A stretch of 64,000 bases of DNA. Origin: Lacinutrix mariniflava. GTDB lineage: Bacteria; Bacteroidota; Bacteroidia; Flavobacteriales; Flavobacteriaceae. The notes below the pieces were generated by a model. The model was not told the origin of the DNA and did no database searches. It saw nothing but the letters and a program-made list of their open reading frames with translations. The stretch covers positions 1 through 64,000 of the forward strand of contig NZ_LIQG01000027.1 in assembly GCF_001418015.1 (NCBI RefSeq). The letters are read 5' to 3'. Positions 59,403-64,000 of the stretch are shown piece after piece. Positions within the stretch are counted from its first letter, which is position 1. The number at the start of each line of letters is the position of its first letter. The position numbers and the translations under genes are program-made.

Positions 59403-60230
59403 TTGATTAAAACAGTAGCCATACAAGGAATTAGAGGGTCTTTTCATCACATCGTGTCACAAGACTACTTTGGAGAAGATACCGCGGTAAACGAATGTTT
59501 GTCTTTCGACGAAACCGTAGAAGCCTTACTTTCAGGAGAAAGCGAAGTTGCAATTATGGCCTTAGAAAACTCTATCGCAGGTTCAATTATACCAAATTAT
59601 GCATTAATAGATACACATAACCTTCATATGGTTGGTGAGTATTATTTAGATATTCAACATAATTTAATGGCATTGCCCAATCAAAGTATTGAAGATATAA
59701 AAGAGGTGCATTCACATCCAATGGCATTGTTACAATGTAAAACATTCTTCAAAAATTATCCACATATAAAATTAATTGAAGATAAGGATACGGCCGATGT
59801 TGCTAAACGAATTCAAGATAAAAACTTAAAAGGTATTGCTGCAATAGCAAGTAGTTTAGCAGCTTCAATATTTGAATTAGATATTATAGCTGAAAGCATA
59901 CAGACCATTAAACACAACGAAACTAGATTCGCTATTGTAAAGCAAAACAGTTCTCAAATTAGTAAAACTGAAATAAATAAAGCCTCAATTAAGTTCGAAC
60001 TTGATCACAAACGAGGAAGTCTAGCTGCAATACTTAATGTAATGAGTGATTGCAAGCTAAATTTAACAAAAATACAATCTCTGCCTAAAATTGAAACACC
60101 ATGGCTTTATGCCTTTTTTGTAGATGTTACTTTTAATAATTATCAAGATTTTGAAAAGGCAAAAGCAATTATAGAAATAATGGCAACACATTTAAAGGTA
60201 TTAGGAGAATATAAAAACGCGAAGAAATAA
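59403..60230 (+). CDS. pheA: Prephenate dehydratase
   Basis: A 275-residue enzyme converting prephenate to phenylpyruvate. N-terminal catalytic domain: VAIQGIRGSFHHIVSQDYF, VAIMALENSIAGSI and NETRFAIV (the T-R-F catalytic motif). From ~190 an ACT domain follows (KASIKFELDHKRGSLAAILNVMSDCKLNLTKIQSLPKIETPWLYAFFVDV), the site of feedback by phenylalanine. It is the monofunctional type, not fused to chorismate mutase, which is carried by the last gene of the operon. The start is a TTG; no ATG fits in frame. Confidence 0.93.
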   Translation: MIKTVAIQGIRGSFHHIVSQDYFGEDTAVNECLSFDETVEALLSGESEVAIMALENSIAGSIIPNYALIDTHNLHMVGEYYLDIQHNLMALPNQSIEDIKEVHSHPMALLQCKTFFKNYPHIKLIEDKDTADVAKRIQDKNLKGIAAIASSLAASIFELDIIAESIQTIKHNETRFAIVKQNSSQISKTEINKASIKFELDHKRGSLAAILNVMSDCKLNLTKIQSLPKIETPWLYAFFVDVTFNNYQDFEKAKAIIEIMATHLKVLGEYKNAKK

Positions 60231-61369
60231 TGGAAGTTGCAAATAGATTACATAGCGTTGAAGAGTACTACTTTTCTAAGAAATTAAAGGAAGTTAATTT
60301 CCTGATATCTCAAGGGAAACCTATTATTAACTTAGGTATTGGTAGTCCAGATTTACAACCGCCTGGAAAAGTAATTACGGCTATTGCGGATAGTTTTATG
60401 TCAGCAAATGCTCATAAATATCAAAGTTATCAAGGTTTGCCAGAGTTGCGAGAAGCGATTGCAGGTTTTTATAAAAACCATTTTCAAGTAAGTGTTAGTG
60501 CGGCAACAGAGGTATTGCCACTTATGGGAAGTAAGGAAGGAATTATGCATATTTCTATGGCTTTTTTAAATAAAGGCGATGCGGTTTTAATACCAAATCC
60601 TGGATATCCTACATACACTTCGGTTACTAAATTATTAGAGGCAGAGCCAATTTTCTACAATTTAGATCAAGAAAATAATTGGTGCCCAAATATAGAAGAG
60701 CTTGAAAAACAAGATTTAAGTAAAGTAAAGATTATGTGGTTAAATTATCCACATATGCCAACGGGAGCAAAAGCGACTAAAGCAGTATTTAAAACACTAA
60801 TTGCATTTGCTAAAAAGCATGATATTTTATTAGTGAATGATAATCCGTATAGTTTTATTTTAAACCAAGAACCATTAAGTATTCTTAGTGTAGAAGGTTC
60901 TAAAGATGTGTGTTTAGAGTTAAACTCTTTAAGCAAAACATTTAATATGGCTGGCTGGAGAGTTGGTATGTTACTTGGTAATCACGACTTGCTAACTGCT
61001 GTTTTAAAAGTAAAGAGTAACATGGATTCTGGTATGTTTTATGGCATACAAAAAGGAGCTATTGAAGCTTTAAACTCATCAAAAATGTGGTTTGTAAGCT
61101 TAAATAGTATCTACGAGAAGCGCCGTAAATTAGTTTGGGAATTAGCAACTAAATTAAACTGTACTTTCGATAAAGATGCAAGTGGATTATTTGTTTGGGC
61201 AAAGTTGCCACCATTTTTTAAATCCGAAGAATTTATAGATAATCTATTAAAAAACCATAATATTTTTATTACACCAGGAACTATTTTTGGTAGTCAAGGT
61301 GAAGGATATGTACGTTTTTCTCTATGTGCCACAGTAATAGAATTAGAAGCAGCAATTGCAAGAGTATGA
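60230..61369 (+). CDS. PLP-dependent class I/II aminotransferase
   Basis: A 379-residue fold-type I aminotransferase. The PLP lysine is residue 236 (NSLSKTFNMAGWRVG), and the NLGIGSPDLQPP N-terminal block, NPGYPTYTSV and the arginine in RFSLCAT near the end complete the site. In this operon it most likely transaminates phenylpyruvate and 4-hydroxyphenylpyruvate (or prephenate) to give Phe and Tyr. By sequence alone it could also be assigned to the LL-diaminopimelate or aspartate type. It overlaps pheA by one base and tyrA by four (ATGA), so all are translationally coupled. Confidence 0.9.
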   Translation: MEVANRLHSVEEYYFSKKLKEVNFLISQGKPIINLGIGSPDLQPPGKVITAIADSFMSANAHKYQSYQGLPELREAIAGFYKNHFQVSVSAATEVLPLMGSKEGIMHISMAFLNKGDAVLIPNPGYPTYTSVTKLLEAEPIFYNLDQENNWCPNIEELEKQDLSKVKIMWLNYPHMPTGAKATKAVFKTLIAFAKKHDILLVNDNPYSFILNQEPLSILSVEGSKDVCLELNSLSKTFNMAGWRVGMLLGNHDLLTAVLKVKSNMDSGMFYGIQKGAIEALNSSKMWFVSLNSIYEKRRKLVWELATKLNCTFDKDASGLFVWAKLPPFFKSEEFIDNLLKNHNIFITPGTIFGSQGEGYVRFSLCATVIELEAAIARV

Positions 61370-62220
61370 TAAATAATATTTACATAATAGGAGTTGGTTT
61401 AATAGGTGGTAGTTTGGCTTTAGATATAAAGAAAAAACGGCCAGATGCAACTGTTTACGGTATAGATAACAGCGAGCAACATTTAAATGAAGCAATAGAA
61501 TTAAATGTTATAGATGCTAAAGCAACTTTAGACGATTTAGATAAAGCAGATTTGGTAATATTATCTATTCCTGTAGATGCCGCAGTAAAATTATTACCAG
61601 AGGTTTTAGATAAGATTTCAGATTTTGGTTTAGTTGTAGATGTTGGTTCTACCAAGTCAGACATTTGTAAAGTGGTAGAAAATCATCCAAAAAGAAGAAA
61701 TTTTTTAGCCATGCATCCTATAGCGGGAACAGAGTTTTCTGGACCTAAAGCGGCTATTCTAAATTTATTTCAACATAAAACAAATATTGTGTGTGAAGTA
61801 GAAAAAACAGCATTTAAGCTTCAAGAAAAAGCATTAAGCTTGTTCTCAGAAATTGGTATGAGAATGCGTTACATGAACCCAGAGGCACACGATAAGCACA
61901 TTGCATACGTATCGCATTTATCACACATTAGTGCATTTATGCTTGGTAAAACAGTAATAGAAAAAGAAAGGAACGAACGTGATATTTTCGATATGGCAGG
62001 TTCGGGATTTGAAAGCACAGTAAGGCTAGCAAAAAGTTCTCCAGCCATGTGGACACCTATTTTTAAGCAAAATAAACATAATGTTATTGAAAGCTTAGAA
62101 GGGTACATTGCTAATCTAACACAGTTTAAAAATAGAATGCAAAACGACGATTTTGAAGGTGTTTTTAATGAAATGAAAGACACAAATTATATTAAACAAA
62201 TATTAAACGGAATAAAATAA
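61366..62220 (+). CDS. tyrA: Prephenate dehydrogenase
   Basis: A 284-residue NAD(P)-dependent enzyme making 4-hydroxyphenylpyruvate from prephenate. The Rossmann loop is GVGLIGGS at residues 9-16, and VVDVGSTKSDI, FLAMHPIAGTEFSGP and HDKHIAYVSHLSH, which holds the catalytic His, are all in place. No ACT domain is attached. The frame is open upstream to 61324, but the ATG at 61366 overlaps the preceding stop (ATGA) and gives the standard N-terminus. Confidence 0.94.
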   Translation: MINNIYIIGVGLIGGSLALDIKKKRPDATVYGIDNSEQHLNEAIELNVIDAKATLDDLDKADLVILSIPVDAAVKLLPEVLDKISDFGLVVDVGSTKSDICKVVENHPKRRNFLAMHPIAGTEFSGPKAAILNLFQHKTNIVCEVEKTAFKLQEKALSLFSEIGMRMRYMNPEAHDKHIAYVSHLSHISAFMLGKTVIEKERNERDIFDMAGSGFESTVRLAKSSPAMWTPIFKQNKHNVIESLEGYIANLTQFKNRMQNDDFEGVFNEMKDTNYIKQILNGIK

Positions 62221-62296
62221 CATCAATTTCTTGTAAGGATATTGTATTGAATTCGTTTCAATATTTAACTTTATAAGTACAATAAAAAGTAGGATT

Positions 62297-63379
62297 ATGG
62301 AAAACAAAAAAGAAATGAGAAACTGGTTGACTGACATGGCGTTAGATCATCCATTAGTGATCGCTGGACCATGTAGTGCAGAGACGGAAGAACAAGTTTT
62401 AAAAATCGCTCACGAGCTTAAAGATACAGATGTTAGTTATTTTAGAGCAGGTATTTGGAAACCACGTACACGTCCAGGAATGTTTGAAGGTGTTGGTGCT
62501 TTAGGTTTAAATTGGCTTAAAAAAGTAAAGGAAGAAACAGGAATGAAAACCTGTACAGAAGTTGCAAATGCAGCACACGTAAAGTTAGCAATCGAGAATG
62601 ATGTAGATTTACTTTGGATTGGAGCACGTTCTACGGTAAGTCCATTTATCATGCAAGAATTAGCAGATGCTTTAGCTGGAACAGACAAAATTGTTTTAGT
62701 TAAGAATCCAGTAAATCCAGATTTAGCTTTATGGTTAGGTGGAATTGAAAGATTATATACTGCAGGTATTAAAAATTTAGGTGCAATACACAGAGGTTTC
62801 TCTACTTACGAGAAAACGAAGTATAGAAACATTCCAGAATGGCAAATAGCTATCGAGTTTCAAAACAGATTTCCAGATTTACCATTAATTAACGACCCTT
62901 CGCATATTACAGGAAAACGAGATATGGTTTTCGATGTGTCTCAAACGGCTTTAGATCTTAATTTCGATGGATTAATGATAGAAACGCATTTCGATCCCGA
63001 TAACGCATGGAGTGATGCTGCACAGCAAGTAACGCCTACAGCATTGATTCAAATGATGACGGATTTAAAAATTAGAAAGCAAACAGATCCAGAAGCAGAG
63101 TACAACAAAGAGTTAACTAATTTAAGAGCTCAAATAGATGTTGTAGATAATCAGCTTATAGATTTAATGGGCAAGCGTATGCAAGTAGCAGATGGTATTG
63201 GTCAATTAAAGAAACAAAAAAATGTTGCTGTTTTACAAAGTAAACGTTGGAACGAGATTTTGGGTAAAATGGTACTTCAAGGAGACGAGAAAGGTTTAAG
63301 TGAAGAATTTATTTTAAAACTGTTTAAAGCAGTTCACCAAGAGTCTATAAATCATCAAGAAAAAGTGATTAAAGGATAA
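62297..63379 (+). CDS. Bifunctional DAHP synthase / chorismate mutase
   Basis: A 360-residue fusion. Residues ~1-265 are a type I-beta (KdsA-like) 3-deoxy-7-phosphoheptulonate synthase: IAGPCSAETEEQ, FRAGIWKPRTRPGMFEG, LLWIGARST, LVKNPVNPDLALWLGGIERL and NDPSHITGKRD. Residues ~272-360 are an AroQ-type chorismate mutase helix bundle (NLRAQIDVVDNQLIDLMGKRMQVADGIGQLKKQ). It catalyses the first step of the shikimate pathway and the branch step to prephenate. In fusions of this type the mutase domain also allows allosteric control by prephenate. It closes the aromatic operon. Confidence 0.95.
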   Translation: MENKKEMRNWLTDMALDHPLVIAGPCSAETEEQVLKIAHELKDTDVSYFRAGIWKPRTRPGMFEGVGALGLNWLKKVKEETGMKTCTEVANAAHVKLAIENDVDLLWIGARSTVSPFIMQELADALAGTDKIVLVKNPVNPDLALWLGGIERLYTAGIKNLGAIHRGFSTYEKTKYRNIPEWQIAIEFQNRFPDLPLINDPSHITGKRDMVFDVSQTALDLNFDGLMIETHFDPDNAWSDAAQQVTPTALIQMMTDLKIRKQTDPEAEYNKELTNLRAQIDVVDNQLIDLMGKRMQVADGIGQLKKQKNVAVLQSKRWNEILGKMVLQGDEKGLSEEFILKLFKAVHQESINHQEKVIKG

Positions 63380-63429
63380 TTAAATTTTATTATAATAGTT
63401 GTTTATATTTTAAACAACACAACTGTTAA

Positions 63430-63462
63430 AAAGAGTTTCAATATTTTGAAACTCTTTTTTTT
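63430..63462 (+). terminator. Terminator of the aromatic operon
   Basis: AAAGAGTTTCAA (63430-63441) pairs with TTGAAACTCTTT (63446-63457) around TATT, followed by T. A strong intrinsic terminator 50 bases after the stop. Confidence 0.95.
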
Positions 63463-63558
63463 TGCTTTTTACTCACCCAAAAGTAGTGTTCACTCATTTT
63501 AAGTTTTATAGAAATTGAATTAAATATAGATTTGGTTAAACTTTAAAAACGAAAGCTT

Positions 63559-64000
63559 ATGAAACACATTTTACTATTATTTTTAGCAATGAGTTGTCCG
63601 ATTATGAATTACAGTCAAACTGAAATTAAAACTTCTGAAGAACCGATTAAGGTATATGCATTAGATGAGGTTGAGTTAGTTGCTTATGGGATAAAAGCTA
63701 AAAAAGACGCTATTGGCTGTGGATATAGAGAGGTTGTATCAACAACTCATACAAATTGTACCACATACTGCTCGATAAGGAATGTGTTAATAGAAGCTGC
63801 TTTAGATAAAAAAGAACTTGATGCTATACAGCTATATCCAAATCCTTCGGCAAAAGGCATTTTTAAAATACATTTAGATGCAAAGTATAAGTCAATTGCA
63901 ATAACTGTAAGTTCAATAACAGGTCAGGTTGTTTTGAGTAATTCATATCAAAATAGCCGAAGTGAAATAACGATTAATCTATCTCAATATCCACCAGGTG
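63559..64000 (+). CDS. T9SS type A sorting domain protein (partial)
   Basis: An open frame from ATG 63559 to the window end, 147 codons and continuing. It starts with a signal peptide (MKHILLLFLAMSCPIMNYSQ). A short Cys-rich middle region follows (AIGCGYREVVSTTHTNCTTYCSIRN), then IQLYPNPSAKGIFKIHLDAKYKSIAITVSSITGQVVLS, which is the Por_Secre_tail C-terminal signal for the type IX secretion system. Thus the complete protein is short, about 155-165 residues, with ~90 residues of cargo. The cargo function is unknown; the paired cysteines suggest disulfides after export. Confidence 0.82.
   Translation, partial: MKHILLLFLAMSCPIMNYSQTEIKTSEEPIKVYALDEVELVAYGIKAKKDAIGCGYREVVSTTHTNCTTYCSIRNVLIEAALDKKELDAIQLYPNPSAKGIFKIHLDAKYKSIAITVSSITGQVVLSNSYQNSRSEITINLSQYPPG

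Overview
The window is an AT-rich chromosomal segment from a member of the Bacteroidota, almost certainly the family Flavobacteriaceae. The evidence is a gliding-motility ABC transporter ATPase (GldA), proteins with T9SS/gliding C-terminal domains, a GLPGLI-family protein beside its outer-membrane receptor, CarboxypepD_reg-like proteins, many '...AQ' signal peptides, and promoters of the Bacteroidota type (TTG, about 20 bp, TAnnTTTG) in front of both tRNA genes. No phage, IS transposase, CRISPR array or classical defence island was found.

Layout. (1) 27-12924 is mixed housekeeping and surface genes, mostly on the minus strand: a DUF423 membrane protein, a methyltransferase, a GxxExxY gene flanked by a perfect 20-bp inverted repeat, methionine aminopeptidase, phosphoglycerate mutase, a VanY-like peptidase, acetyltransferases, then a secreted pair (a CHU_C-type protein and a 1310-residue collagen-like protein), tRNA-Gly and PepE. 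(2) 13066-21948 is on the plus strand: two CarboxypepD_reg-like paralogues, a DUF6702 protein, an M1 peptidase, a K+-dependent type membrane pyrophosphatase and an App1-like protein. (3) 21955-31762 holds a degenerate M48-like protein, a deoxynucleoside kinase, a GLPGLI protein with its receptor, tRNA-Tyr and metK.

(4) 31763-44660 is a methionine regulon. metK (minus) and the met operon (plus) diverge from one intergenic region that appears to hold two different SAM riboswitches: a SAM-II-like aptamer in the metK leader and a SAM-I aptamer in the met leader. The operon encodes O-acetylhomoserine sulfhydrylase, an OsmC protein, a three-part fusion (homoserine O-acetyltransferase, aspartokinase, homoserine dehydrogenase), a second trans-sulfuration enzyme, a rhodanese, a split MetH and MetF. 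Together they run from aspartate to methionine, and MetK then makes SAM.

(5) 44686-54941 is assimilatory sulfate reduction and cysteine synthesis: an Rrf2 regulator, a DUF2061 protein, CysH, CysD, CysN, sulfite reductase with an unusual C-terminal extension, siroheme synthesis genes, a flavoprotein reductase and ferredoxin that probably feed the reductase, CysE and CysM. Two near-identical 23-bp dyad sites lie in front of the two halves of this cluster and are candidate Rrf2 operators. (6) 55008-59094 holds a PagL-like protein, a DUF2807 lipoprotein, an SMR transporter, a Crp/Fnr regulator and GldA. (7) 59241-63379 is the phenylalanine/tyrosine operon (pheA, aminotransferase, tyrA, DAHP synthase-chorismate mutase), preceded by a 25-residue leader peptide rich in Phe and Tyr and a complete attenuator. 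The window ends inside a T9SS-sorted protein.

The main theme is dense RNA-level regulation of amino-acid and sulfur metabolism: two riboswitch classes, one ribosome-mediated attenuator and a candidate repressor regulon. Several dispersed intergenic repeat families also occur.
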